Positions 10,289-20,355 of a stretch of 64,000 bases of DNA are shown in pieces. Made by a program: the position numbers and the translations under genes. Each line of letters opens with the position of its first letter. Position 1 is the stretch's first letter. The DNA is from Paulinella micropora (taxonomy: Eukaryota; Cercozoa; Imbricatea; Euglyphida). The stretch is taken from contig BJOX01000312.1 in assembly GCA_009731375.1 (NCBI GenBank), forward strand, positions 275,417-339,416, written 5' to 3'. The notes under the pieces are model-generated. The model ran no database searches. It was not told the origin of the DNA and saw only the letters and a list, made by a program, of their open reading frames with translations.

Positions 10289-11089
10289 TCACGCCGTCGA
10301 GATCGACAGGAGGTCGCTGCAGCTCTCGGCGCGCCGCGCCCGCCTGCGCTTGACGGCTTCCGCGCGGGCATCGTGGTAGATGCGCAGTTGACAGGCGCAC
10401 AGCCACAGCTCGGAAAAAGCGAGCAAGCTGCTGATAGTAGCCAGCAGTAACGCGGGCGGGCCGCTGCAAGAAATCGTCGCGAGCGTGACCCACACAAGCG
10501 CATACAGCACGTGCAGGGCCTGGGCGCAGAACAGCCACTGCAGCGTGAGCCTCGCCTGCGCGCGGACGTACGCCACCCGGGCGGCCACCCGCAGGGGCAC
10601 GTTGTGCAGACCACCGCGCGCCTGACGCGCCATCCAGCGCTGGTCCCGATTTAGTCTGTGCAGGTTCAGTGCCTGGTAAGCTGCCGTGGTCGCTTGGACC
10701 GGCCAAGCCGACTTGTACAGCGCAAAGGCGGCCGCACCCACGTGCACCGACAGCAGCGCTACGCCAGCGCACGAGAGTTTCTCCGCGTTGTGCTTCCGGC
10801 CAAAGCCCAGCAGCCCGGTGGGCGAGCGGGCATGTAATTCGGCCCGCACCGGCCAGATCAGGGCCAGCATGCAGGCCCCCGCGATATTCCGGTAACGCGG
10901 GCAGGCGTGCGAGCCGGGTGCACGCGACAGAAGCAACACACACAGGTGGGCCGTGGTCCAGCCAACTAGCAACGCCACGACCGGCACGGTGCGAGCCCCC
11001 GGCAGCGGGACCAGCAACAGACGGAGCATGCAGGCCATGCCCAACGGCACTGAACACAGGGCCGCGACTGTGCTCGCTGCCTCTTGCAT
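10289..11089 (-). CDS. Polytopic membrane protein (about 5-7 helices)
   Basis: Start chosen at 11089 (MQEAASTVAALCSVPLGMAC) because the frame further upstream is low-complexity Lys/Pro made by A and C runs. About 266 residues with hydrophobic segments near residues 5-28 (MACMLRLLLVPLPG), 35-50 (VPVVALLVGWTTAHLCVLLL), 68-85, 105-125, 185-205 and 210-232 (LLLATISSLLAFSELWLC). The tail is basic (VKRRRARRAE). Stop TGA at 10289-10291. A C12A10 run lies about 15 bases upstream of the start. Topology suggests a viral or host membrane protein. It shares layout but no obvious identity with the gene at 48770-49420. Confidence 0.7.
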   Translation of the reverse strand: MQEAASTVAALCSVPLGMACMLRLLLVPLPGARTVPVVALLVGWTTAHLCVLLLSRAPGSHACPRYRNIAGACMLALIWPVRAELHARSPTGLLGFGRKHNAEKLSCAGVALLSVHVGAAAFALYKSAWPVQATTAAYQALNLHRLNRDQRWMARQARGGLHNVPLRVAARVAYVRAQARLTLQWLFCAQALHVLYALVWVTLATISCSGPPALLLATISSLLAFSELWLCACQLRIYHDARAEAVKRRRARRAESCSDLLSISTA

Positions 11090-11102
11090 CCCTGACCGCT
11101 TT

Positions 11103-11126
11103 CTTTTTTTTTTGGGGGGGGGGGGG
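11103..11126 (-). other. C-run/A-run tract just upstream of a start codon
   Basis: On the minus strand: about 12 C followed by about 10 A, ending about 15 bases before the ATG at 11089. Similar C-then-A tracts occur near 8244-8262, 16500-16528 and 63770-63786. Confidence 0.6.
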
Positions 11127-11473
11127 ATTGCCTCTTTCTTTTTTTTGGCCTGGCGAGTTTGCGCTTTTTTTTTCTTTACCCCCGACACGTTTGGCCGTTT
11201 ACGCGCGAGAGGACCGCAAAGAAAGTCACTCTGAGGAATTAAAAAAAAAAGGATTTGCTCCCGCCCGCTACTTCTCGATTCTCTCTACTCTTTTTCCGCC
11301 TCCCGCCCCCTCTCCAACCCTTGCGCAAATTCCGAAATGTCCTTCACTGAAAAACATTTCTTGAGTGGCCGCGGTGAAAGAAAAGTTCCGCGCAAACCTG
11401 CCGCACAATGCGGTGAAAGAAAAGTTTCGCGAAGTTCACCGGGTTCCGAACAGCTCAGAAAAAAAAATCTGGT
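11127..11473. other. Upstream region and start of repeat cluster, no gene
   Basis: T/C-rich to about 11330. From there it carries short motifs shared with the repeat cluster (GTGAAAGAAAAGTTTCGCG, GAACAGCTCAGAAAAAAA). Confidence 0.5.
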
Positions 11474-11614
11474 CATTTCGGCAATGGGCTAAATTAAATA
11501 GCAAAAAATTCGGGAAGGATTGGTGGGCGGGGAAAAATACAAAAAATATTAATTTTCCCCGCCCGCCAATCTTTCCCGAATTTTTGGTTTTCCGATTTAG
11601 TCCATTGCCGAAAT
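11474..11614. repeat. Palindromic element, family A, copy 1
   Basis: Long inverted repeat of about 140 bases. Outer arms CATTTCGGCAATGGGCTAAA and its near-complement flank a perfect GC-rich stem (CGGGAAGGATTGGTGGGCGG side, paired with CCGCCCGCCAATCTTTCCCG) with an AT-rich loop. Spacers between copies share GCGAAAC/TTTCACCG motifs. Confidence 0.9.
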
Positions 11615-11755
11615 GGCTAGATTTTTTTTTCTGAGCTGTCCGAAACCAGGCAAACTTCGCGACAAAACGCCCTTCACCGTATTTTGCGACAGGTTTGCGC
11701 GAAACGGCTTTTGACGAATTTTGCGGCTACCAAAAGATTTTTTTTCAGTGAAGGA

Positions 11756-11835
11756 CATTTCGGCAATTGGTGCAAGTTGAGAGCAAAAATCTGGGGAAGG
11801 ATTGGCGGGCGGGGGAAAAACAAAAAATGTTAATT
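11756..11835. repeat. Palindromic element, family A, copy 2 (left arm, cut by gap)
   Basis: Left arm from TTTCGGCAATTGGTGCAAG to the GGCGGGCGGGG core, then AAAATGTTAATT and a 10-N gap (11836-11845). Confidence 0.8.
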
Positions 11836-11845
11836 NNNNNNNNNN

Positions 11846-11983
11846 TCGGCAATGGGCTAAATTAAATAGCAAAAAATTCGGGAAGGATTGGTGGGCGGGG
11901 AAAAATACAAAAAATATTAATTTTCCCCGCCCGCCAATCTTTCCCGAATTTTTGGTTTTCCGATTTAGTCCATTGCCGAAATG
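11846..11983. repeat. Palindromic element, family A, copy 3
   Basis: Almost identical to the copy at 11474-11614 through both arms and the loop. The 10-N join just before it leaves open whether it is a true copy or an assembly duplicate. Confidence 0.85.
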
Positions 11984-12125
11984 GCTAGATTTTTTTTCTG
12001 GGCTGTCCGGAACCAGGTGAACTTCGCGACAAAACGCCCTTCACCGTATTTTGCGGCAGGTTTGCGCGAAACTTTCTTTCACCGCATTTTGCGGCTATTG
12101 AAAGAATTTTTTTTTCAGTGAAGGA

Positions 12126-12267
12126 CATTTCGGCAATTGGTGCAAGTTGAGAGCAAAAATCTGGGGAAGGATTGGCGGGCGGGGAAATTTAATATTCTTT
12201 GTAATTTTCCCCGCCCGCCAATCTTTCCCGAATTTTTTGCTATTTAATTTAGCCCATTGCCGAAATG
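12126..12267. repeat. Palindromic element, family A, copy 4
   Basis: Same stem core (GGATTGGCGGGCGGGG paired with CCCCGCCCGCCAATC) with a different AT loop. The outer arms end in CATTTCGGCAATTGG and CCCATTGCCGAAATG. Confidence 0.9.
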
Positions 12268-12403
12268 ACCAGATTTCTTTTTTCTGAGCTGTCCGAAACC
12301 AGGCGAACTTCGCGACAAAACGCCCTTCACCGTATTTCGCGGCAGTTTTGCGCGAAACTTTCTTTCACCGCATTTTGCGGCTACCGAAGAATTTTTTTCA
12401 GTG

Positions 12404-12497
12404 ATTTTGGCAATTAGCTAAATTAAATAGCCAAAAAATTCGGGAAAGATTGGCGGGCGGGGAAAAATACAAAGAATATTAATTTTCCCCGCTCGCC
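12404..12497. repeat. Palindromic element, family A, copy 5 (right arm truncated)
   Basis: Left arm and loop intact. The right arm stops in the GC core (CCCCGCTCGCCCCCG), after which unique sequence leading to the next gene begins. Confidence 0.8.
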
Positions 12498-12697
12498 CCC
12501 GTTTCCCCAAAAATCTTCTTGTGTTCATTTCCAAATGCAGAAATCGCGCAAGAAAGTTTTTCTTTGCGTGCCGTAATTTGCGGCACATGTCCGTAGCTTC
12601 CGGCATTTTTTTCCCCCGTTCCAAACGACACCGAAAAAAGGCAAATCTGCAGCAAAGAAGGAAAAAGAGGCGAGGTTGGGTTTTTTTTACAAAGACT

Positions 12698-14982
12698 ATG
12701 CCGGAAACTTTGTTTCCAAAAGAGCTAGAGGACGCAGTGGTAGAGATTAAGCAGTGCGAAGGCTTCGAGCAGTTATCCGGTCGCGTAAGAGATTGCCTGG
12801 AACAGCGTTCAGCGCCTTTTGTTACCTTTCGTGTAGATCTGCCCCCTCCGCCCAGAACGGAACTATGGCCCGCAAACCTTGCTGCTTGTGCCACCTGTGA
12901 ACCGGCATTAAGCCCTGCTGAGGAACCTCCGCGCAAAAAGCACAGACAGCACAGCCCGCTGTCAGATTTCAAACAGGAGCCACAAAGCCTGCTAATCCCA
13001 TCCTCATTTGCGGACCTGCAAACCTTGGCGGCCGCAAACGAGAAGGGCCTCATGGACTAGGCAGCGGCGGCGCTGCTCGCGGACAACCTAAGCACGGGAT
13101 TAGCCACGAGTTGGCATGCGTGGGACCTTCGCCGCGAAGTACGTTGCTGCCTGCACTCCCTACGATTGACCGCGGCTGCTAAGGGCGCAGAAAGAGAACT
13201 GTACAAGATCTTGTGCAGTGAATCTGCTCTGAAGAAGGATTGTTGTAGAAAGATGTACGCGAGGCTGCTAGAAATCTTTTTGCAAGACCAAGTCGCACCC
13301 AGCGTGCTAAAAGCGGGCAAGCTGCTGTACGAGTTGTATGTTCATCGCGAATGGCAGCCGGTTGTATATAAGCAACGCTTGGCAATTTGTACGTCGACCC
13401 TGGCCTTGTGCAGGAAGTTTGTGGGCCCTTTTCAAAGCACGGAAGAGCCCATGCAGAACTTGTTCGGGTCTCGGCCAAAAAATAGCTACGGCTCCTGGTG
13501 CATGCGGGTCTACAGCCTAGCCTTGGCAGTGGCACGCCTATGGGAAGTTGAGGTCGAGGCGCCGAGACCAGAAGATCCTAGGTGCATCAACCCTCCGGCC
13601 GGCCGGCCGACCGATGCAATCAGTGAGCACGACTTGATCACCAAGTGGGCCGAGGGTATCAGAGAAAACAAACACAGGACAGAGTTAAGCCAGTATCAAG
13701 CTTGCCTAAAGTCTTTGCCGCCGGCACTACAGGGTTTGCGCGTCAACGTAGAGTTTATAGAACAGGAAACACGCAGATTCTTCTTCTTCTACGGGCCCGG
13801 GCTGCAAAACCCGCACGTCAGGCGCCTGCTGCCGAGAAGTCCTCGGCTTCTGTTCTCTTTGCAGACAGTCATCGAGCGCGATCCCCAAAGAACGGCACCG
13901 AGCAGCGGCGAGGTTGAATTCGAATGCAAAGAATGGGCGCTAGACCCCATGCAGCTGGAAGTAGTGGAGGATCGGCTGGGCTACGTGGCCGCCATGCCCA
14001 GAAAAGACGAGGATCTAAACAAATTCCGCTCTGTAGTAGCAAGGTGGTGCGGACCGATTACGCAAATAATCGAACAAGCAGCACCCGACATCTTGTGCCA
14101 TCGAGCCCCCCCGTACAGCTACCAAGAACCCCGCCCGCTTACAAGCATGTCAGAAAAACAAGTTCAAATCTGCTGGGACAAACGCTTTGAGCCGACGCGC
14201 GCGAAGGGTGAGCAGCGCACTTGCTCATGCTGCGGAGCCTGTTGGTGGGGGCGTTGTGCTTAATAGACGCCAGGCTGAACCCGGTGGTGCAGGTCTGGGA
14301 TAACGAAATGTGGCGCAATTATCGCTACTTCTTCTACAACCACCAAGGCTTCTGCGGCGCGTCGGTCTTGACCGTGTCTACCGCCGTGGCACGGCTCCTA
14401 ACCGCGATGGCCATGCTGCACGAGCTAGAGCCGACATTTACATTTGCGCGTCGTCTCTGCCCCGTAGCGCTTGAGCTGGATTCCGAAAGTGTGTATTGCG
14501 TCGACGGACACAACATAGGTGAGCAGGAGGCACACAGACTTTCGGCGGGCGCCGAAATCTTTCTGTGCGGCATGCTGGACCACTTGTTCGTTCTGTACAA
14601 AGGCAAGACGGGTGGGCTGGTTCTGTGCGACTCTAATGCTAACACGGTGGTCAACTGCGCAGCAGTGACGAAATTACAAGAAAAACTACGAACTGTTAGC
14701 GGTCTGTCATCCGTGCTGGGCTTCACGACCAATACACTTGAATTCCAAGTGCGGACGCAGTCGTCGCTCGCTCAAGTCCAGCCAGCCGAAAATTCGTGTA
14801 CGGTGCAGGCAGTCCTAATCGCGGCCAGGCTGGCCATAGCCAGCATTGTACCAAACTCCGATTACTACGGCGACGCCTGGCTCCTGCTTGGTTCCACGCT
14901 AGCTCTGCGCTTTCTGGCAGACGCCGCGGAGCGTAAACGGATTCTTTACTTGAGAGATCCACAAAGAAAAGATTTAATCTGA
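12698..14982 (+). CDS. Large protein with C-terminal Ulp1/adenain-like cysteine protease domain; in-frame TAG and one frame break
   Basis: Start at ATG 12698. The frame reaches TAG at 13058, continues in the same frame to about 14220, then shifts by one and ends at TGA 14980-14982, about 760 codons in all. The last 250 residues carry a possible C48/C5 peptidase tetrad: His (DHLFVLY, 14581), Asp 16 residues on (LVLCDSN, 14629), Gln (14779) and Cys (14797) in the pattern Q-x5-C (QPAENSC). The His-Asp distance and the Q-x5-C spacing match Ulp1-type proteases, which in giant viruses, poxviruses and asfarviruses process virion proteins. The N-terminal 500 residues are unrecognised; an early segment is Pro/Lys-rich and could be disordered. 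No nucleotide- or zinc-binding motif stands out. The protease assignment rests on spacing, not on a search. Confidence 0.6.
13058..13060 (+). other. In-frame TAG in protease-domain gene
   Basis: Context GLMD-TAG-AAAALLADNLS. 120 codons are open upstream from the ATG and nearly 400 downstream in the same frame. Confidence 0.65.
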
Positions 14983-15092
14983 AAGCCGGTTTGGTAGGGC
15001 CGGTCTAAGTTCAAAGTCTACCCACCAAAAAAAAACTTTGGCAAAAACAGTCAAAAAAGAGCCAAGGAAAGCTTTATTAAAACAATTTTGTT

Positions 15093-15204
15093 TTGAATCT
15101 TAACTGTAACAATTTTTTTTTGGAATCTTAACTGTAACAATTTTTTTTGGAATCTTAACTGTAACAATTTTTTTTGGGAATCTAAACTGTAACAACTTTT
15201 TTTT
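15093..15204. repeat. Four tandem copies of a ~30-base AT-rich unit between convergent genes
   Basis: Unit AATCTTAACTGTAACAATTT followed by a T-run, repeated four times with small changes. It lies between the 3' ends of two convergent genes and could act as a transcription terminator or 3'-end signal. Confidence 0.8.
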
Positions 15205-15211
15205 CTTTAGT

Positions 15212-16406
15212 TCAGTCGCTCGGCCTCGGCGAGGCGCGGCCGTACACCCGAAAGAGCCAGAAGCACATGGTCCCCGACGGCCGGTAGTCGAGCAGGGACG
15301 CCCGCCAGCCCTCCCGGCCCAGCAGGGCCGCCAGTTCCGCGCCGTACACGGCCCGCGTCTGTTCCAGGTCGCCCGCGTAGTACGTCAGCCTTTCCAGCGC
15401 GCCGCGCCCGCAGAACAGAGTCACCGTCAGCAGCGTGCCGGGCCTCGGGTCCAGGTGCGGCAGCAGCAGGCGCAGGCCGCGCAAATTGCCGTGCAGCATG
15501 TCGCAGAAGTCCAGGTACGCCACGTCCCAGCGCGTCTCTGCGTTGGCGGTCTCCAGCAGCTGCTGCAACGAGCGGCGGTGCACGCGAACGCCTGAGAGTT
15601 GCAGTTGCTCGAGCGCGTCGCACACGTCAGCGCAGAAGTTGGGCACATCTATCGAAATCGTTGCCCCGCTCGCACCGCTTGCGGCCCGTAGCGCGCGGCA
15701 GCTCGCGCCGTCGTGCCCGTCCAGCACCAGCGCCCGTATCCCGCCGGACCGCGTCTCTGCCAGCGCTTCGGCGTGGCGGGCAATGGCGGTTGCAGAGTTG
15801 CTTGAACTTAGGGTCCCTCAAGTTGTTGAACGTGTCAAGGGCGCGGGGCTTGGCGTGGCTCTGTCCGTCAATGGCGGCGGCCGCCGCGCGTAGTTCTGCG
15901 TCGAACAGCGGCACGGGCGCGTACTGGCTCCTGCCGTGCCAGCGGTCCCCGCCGCGGTAGATGATTTCGGCCCACAGCACTCCGTCGATCTCTCTGGCGC
16001 GCTTGCCGACCTGGTACTCGTGCGCGTGGTACCTTACCTTTTGCAGCTTGCCGCCCAAGATTGCCCGCGAGATCAGCTCGGCACCGCCCGTTACTTCCCA
16101 CGCCAGAAACCAGGCGGCGCGGCTTTCGCTAGCCAATGTTTCGTCGTGCCACTGCACGCGCGCGTTTGCCTCGACCGAGCCGCCGCCCTTTCGGGCCTCG
16201 CGGACCGCCGTGGCGCGCGACTCGTACTCGGTGGGCCAGTACGATATAACCAAGGCACCGTCGGGCGGGCCGTCACGCAGCTCGCGCACACCGAAGCCGT
16301 GCGCCTGGGGCCTGCGCGTCTGCTTCTTGGTCGCGCCCTCTGTTGGCTGGATGTCGCGCGGCGGTCTGGTGTGCAGCTTCACGGTGGATGGACGCCTGGC
16401 CTTCAT
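15212..16406 (-). CDS. SAM-dependent methyltransferase-like protein, one frame break
   Basis: Start at ATG 16406, with a basic N-terminus. The first frame covers about 205 residues (EIIYRGGDRWHGRSQYAPV). The frame changes near 15770-15790 and the second frame ends at TGA 15212-15214. The second half reads like a Rossmann methyltransferase: ALVLDGHDGASCRAL (motif I-like hydrophobic strand then D-G), ISIDVPNFCADV (acidic strand 2 end), WDVAYLDFCDMLHG (motif IV-like) and GTLLTVTLFCGRG (strand 5). Total about 400 residues. The substrate (DNA, RNA or protein) is not evident. It is convergent with the protease-domain gene. Confidence 0.5.
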
Positions 16407-16499
16407 AGTGGGGGGCGAACTCGGAGAGACCTTTGCTCGGTGTGTTTAATGGCCCCTGCCTGGCCGTGCCCCAGCCTTTCGTCTCCTCGGGCGGCCGCG

Positions 16500-16538
16500 C
16501 CCCCCCCCCCCCCCCCCCCAAAAAAAAANNNNNNNNNN
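16500..16538. other. C-run, A-run and 10-N gap in a divergent promoter region
   Basis: About 20 C followed by 8 A, then N (16529-16538). It lies between the divergent starts at 16406 and 16747. Confidence 0.85.
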
Positions 16539-16746
16539 GGGTGGACGCAGGGTGGGAGGGGGGGGCCGCCGGGGGGTGGTTAGCACCGGGAGAGCCTCTC
16601 ACGCGCCTTTGGGCTTTTCTTTTGTACCATCGTGCCACCAAAGAAAGATGCGTGTGTGTTTGTGTGTGACTTGACCCCGTCGAGGGGTGCCCCCAAGCAC
16701 TGTGTCCTGAATTGTTTGGTGGCTTGCTTCTTTTTTGTTGTAGCCC

Positions 16747-17496
16747 ATGCGGACAAGGTCGGGCCGTGCTCTCGCAAACAGCGATCCCAAGCGCAGGCAG
16801 CGCCGCGGGCCACGCCGCGAGATTATGCCGCCGTGCGAGGAACTGCGCGCAAATGTCGTGCCGCTGTGGGAAGCACACAGCGAAAACACGTACCCGCTGG
16901 ATCTCGTCCTGGCCGCGCTGGCAGGTGACGCAGACCGTGACCAATTCCGCCTGCTGGACAAGCGAGAAAAGCGCGTAGTGGCCTGGTGCGAGGCCGCCGC
17001 CGAATGTAATCTGCCATACTGCGAAAACCGCAGGGACGGCGGGGAGTACGTCGAGGAACATGGCGAAGAAGAAGAAGAAGACGACGAGGAAGACGACGAG
17101 GAGGAGGAAGAGGACGAGGAGGAAGAGGACGAAGACAGCTCCTCGCACAATTACCACCAAGGGGACGGAGAGAACGGCGGCGACACAGGGGACGGAGAGA
17201 ACGGCGGCGGCCTTGCTAGGCCCGCGTGCCTGCGCGGGTCAGCCTCGCACCGGAGCCATTGCCTCTGCGGAGAGGGCATCAGCAACCTGTCCGTGCTCGA
17301 ACACGTGCCCAGCGGGCGCGTCTTCTTTGTCGGGAACCTGTGCGCGCGCAAATTCGGGCGCAAGCCGGCAGTCCCTGTAGCACCGGCAGTGCCGGACTCT
17401 GGGCTCCGGTGCAAAGCGGAGGCAGAAGAAAGGATCTATGCCAACTAGCATAAGCTCTTCCCGGTCCGATAGCTTGTTCTTTTTCAGGCTCAATAA
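16747..17496 (+). CDS. Acidic protein with C-terminal zinc-binding motif; TAG-TAG-TAA end
   Basis: ATG at 16747. About 100 residues of unknown N-terminal domain are followed by a Glu/Asp block (17050-17140), a Gly/Asn linker, and a conserved-looking module: SHCLCGEGISNLSVLEH, then GRVFFVGNLCARKFG. The C-x-C-G...I-x-x-L...G...V-G-x-x-C-x-x-K-F spacing is a zinc-ribbon-like pattern often seen in small giant-virus proteins; that comparison is from memory. The frame meets TAG at 17446, seven codons, TAG at 17470, seven codons, then TAA at 17494. If UAG is sense the protein is 16 residues longer. The 3' end overlaps the convergent kinase-like gene. Confidence 0.6.
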
Positions 17497-18303
17497 CACG
17501 TTATTGGGCTCGAAGTTGGAATAGAGCACCTGGGCGGTGCTAAACGCAGTCAGTAAGCTGTCTATAAACTTCCAAATCAGGTCGGCGATCAGGGCCTTCT
17601 CCTTTTCAGATTGAGCCGACTCGATAACGTTGGTCAGGGTCCTAACCTTCCCGTCGGGCGTGCCGCTGATAATCCATGACGATGTAATAATTACCTGCGG
17701 TGGTGTCAGTGGCCATTGGCGCTACCCTGGCCGGGCCGCCCTTGCTCATAAACAAGCAGCCGTGCACTTTCGGGGCCAGCCCGTGCTTGCTGTTCAGGTA
17801 GTGCTGCATCTGCATAGCATCCACTAGGTTGCCCAACGAGGCCTGTCGCATTCCCTTTGTTGACGGACTTTTTTTTGGGCGTTTCAGGGCTAAGCCTATC
17901 GTTGGGAGAAGGATAACGTCGTCAGCTCCGTGGCGGATCGCGCCCGGGTACTGTTTATCAAATTCTTGCTTGTCCATTTGCAAGCAGGGTATGCCCGTGG
18001 GAAAAGCCTGCCTCAGTTGTAAATCCAAGACGCCGCCGTCGTGTTGGTCCGCGGTCATAGCTAGCAAGTGATCTGCGGCTGGTTCCTTTTGGGTTGTATA
18101 AAACGTAAAGGGTTTCCAACGCATGACAGAGCATCTCAACTTATCTAGATCCAGTTTCGGCCTTTCTAGGATTTTATTGCAGGCCTTGCACCTGAGCTTG
18201 TGTTCCAGCTCGAACTTTTCGATGCTCGCTGCACGGGTCTGGGCAGGTCGGTGGCCCCCTTTGGTAGCGCTTTTTGTATTTTCTGCTCGTTATTCGACAA
18301 CAT
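17440..18303 (-). CDS. Protein-kinase-like gene, frame-broken
   Basis: Start ATG at 18303 (MLSNNEQKIQKAL), with a frame change near 18225. A Cys-pair segment (KLRCKACNKIL) then precedes a kinase-like domain: IGLALKRPKK (beta-3 Lys region), a helix with LNSKHGLAPKVHG, and the hinge strand YYIVMDY. A frame change near 17670 leads to ALIADLIWKFIDSLL, then VLYSNFEPNNVLL (catalytic-loop position) and LMLVGIDPFF (DFG position). The usual catalytic Asp of HxDxxxxN is Asn here (YSNFEPNN), so it may be inactive. The 3' limit is unclear because the frame runs on over the opposite-strand gene. Kinase assignment is by motif order only. Confidence 0.45.
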
Positions 18304-18486
18304 CTTCTAGTGCCTCGCCGCCGGTTCTGCCAAGGACGCTAGCAAACACTCGTGTATATGTTTGCGGCCGGACAGCCCAAGGATTTCTTTTTCGCTTTCT
18401 TCTTCACTCCTCTGTTTTCCTGTCTGCTCTTCTTTGCTTTTTTGCAAAATGTCGCCAAAACGAACAGAAAGCAAGAAACAAAATTC

Positions 18487-18905
18487 TGCTGCAATCGACG
18501 GAGGGGGAGGGGGGGGGGGGGGAANNNNNNNNNNNNNNNNNNNNNNNNNNNNNNNNNNNNNNNNNNNNNNNNNNNNNNNNNNNNNNNNNNNNNNNNNNNN
18601 NNNNNNNNNNNNNNNNNNNNNNNNNNNNNNNNNNNNNNNNNNNNNNNNNNNNNNNNNNNNNNNNNNNNNNNNAAGCTTCTTCGGCGGGCGGGGGGGCCTT
18701 CCAGGTTTTCTGGTGCTCGCCCCCCCCTCCTTCCATTTGTCCCCGCAGGCCGAACCTCTTTCTTCTTATCTTTTGCCTACTGTTTTTTTAAATTCGTCCG
18801 AGCTTTTAATCCTCGAGAAAACGACGGGCAGAGAGAGAAGTAACCTCTTTTTGTTGTTCCCAACGGGAGGTTTTAGCCAGGCTTATTGGCGTTTAGCACA
18901 AGGGC
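18487..18905. other. G-run, assembly gap and leader, no gene seen
   Basis: G-rich run at 18499-18522, N at 18525-18672, then T/C-rich sequence leading to the next start. Confidence 0.8.
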
Positions 18906-20355
18906 ATGCACCGCGTCTGTACGGAATGCCAGCACGGGCCGTGCCTGCACGAAGAAGCGCTAGCGTGCGTCACGTCCCCCGACGGGGTAGCCGTACTGGC
19001 GGACCGGGCCGTGCGCAGCCAAGAGCTGTCATACTTGTGCTGGAGCGGGGGGCTCCGGGGCGCCTACGCGCCCGTGCTAGGGGCGCTGGCGTGCCAGCGC
19101 CCGGGGTCCGTCAGGGCAGTGCTCACACACCTGCGCGCAGAGTTCGCGGTCCGTGCCTCCAGCTCGGGCGGCCCCCCTCACACGGAACTGTGTGAGAGCT
19201 GGTGGTCGCTGTTCCGTGCCCTGTCGCAAGAAGAGCAGTCGGCAGAGGCACTGCGGCCGTTGTGGTCTTTTTTGCAGACACCAGGGCTCCAGCAGCGGCG
19301 GGGCGACGCAGCACGCATAATCAGGTCGTTGTTGTGCGCACGGCGCACCGCCGCCGCGTTGCGTGTGGCCGAGGTCGTGCTGTCGCCGGCAGGGGTCAGT
19401 CCCGCCTGCTTCGTTAGCTGGCTCGGCGTCGCAACTGTTCTGTGGCGCGGCCGAACGGACCCCCCGCTCGAGGCGCTGCTGGGCAGAGTGCTAGACCTCC
19501 TGGGGCTGCGCGGTTGCGCACGAGAGGGTCCCAACTTCCAGTGCGCCGTCGCTGCTGTGTCTGCGCTCGACGCCTGCCTGTTGCAACTAGAACGCACCAC
19601 CGTCCTGGCCGCGCTGGCCGAGGCGTCGGAGTTGCTGCGGTTGTCCGACGAGAACTGGGCCGCGGCCGCCGCCTTCGCGCGTTCGCCCGTGCTGCTAAAC
19701 TTCTTTTTGCTCTCCGAGCCGAGGCCCGTGCACCGGCGCCGGACGCAGACGTTACTGGAGCTGGCACTGTGCAGTGCCTACACTGTTGAGGGCGGCGACG
19801 TGTTGCTTCGGCTAAGGGCCGTGCCGTCGGTGCTGTGCATAGCGGGCCTGTTGGCGACGGTGGGCGCGCCCACCGCCTGGCTCCAGCGTTGGGACCACAC
19901 ATTCAGGGAGCCAGACGGCTGGCGAACGATCCGACAAAGGGCCTTCTATGCCAAGGGCTTCCATTCGCCCGTGCCGCTGCTGAAGTTTCTGCGACGGCTC
20001 AGCGTCGATGTCAACCAGAGCTATCTGCGCCTGGCGGAGGAAGGTGCGGAAATAGCTAGTGACCGCAAACAGCACGATGGCGCGCCCCCGCTGCTCGAAC
20101 GCCGGAAGTAGGTCAACTGGGCTTACAAGGACGGTGTTTGTAGGGGAGGCCAGGACGCGGCCGGCAAGGTGACAAACGCCGGCAGATTCGTCGGGCTGCT
20201 AAGGGCCGTGCAACCACGGGAGTGGGGCGACGCGGGAGACCTGGCGGGCATTGCTGCCGCGGTATCCGCGCTTGACGAGCTGCGTGTGAAATTGGCTGCT
20301 CAGCTTACCTTGCTGCAAAGCGAGTGCGACTCTTGTGTGGTGTGCTTGGGTGAGC
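18906..20355 (+). CDS. Large helical protein with in-frame TAG, 3' end in gap; possible RING start
   Basis: ATG at 18906 opens MHRVCTECQHGPCLHEEAL (a Cys/His cluster) followed by about 370 residues of Leu/Ala/Arg-rich helices resembling a HEAT or armadillo solenoid. TAG at 20109 is followed in the same frame by VNWAYKDGVCRGGQDAAGK and further helices. The last visible residues, CDSCVVCLGE, have the C-x2-C-x2-C shape of a RING or zinc-finger start before the gap at 20356. That would fit a ubiquitin ligase with a solenoid substrate domain, but the rest of the finger is missing. The fragment after the gap (21211-21718) could be the same gene. Confidence 0.5.
20109..20111 (+). other. In-frame TAG in solenoid-like gene
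   Basis: Context LLERRK-TAG-VNWAYKDG. 401 codons upstream and at least 81 downstream in the same frame. Confidence 0.65.

Noticed and set aside
14221-14263. Small GT-AG intron (GGTGAGCAG donor) explaining the frame change
   Set aside because: Donor-like GTGAGC also occurs inside clearly coding sequence (14520, 25772), and other frame breaks have no matching splice signals.
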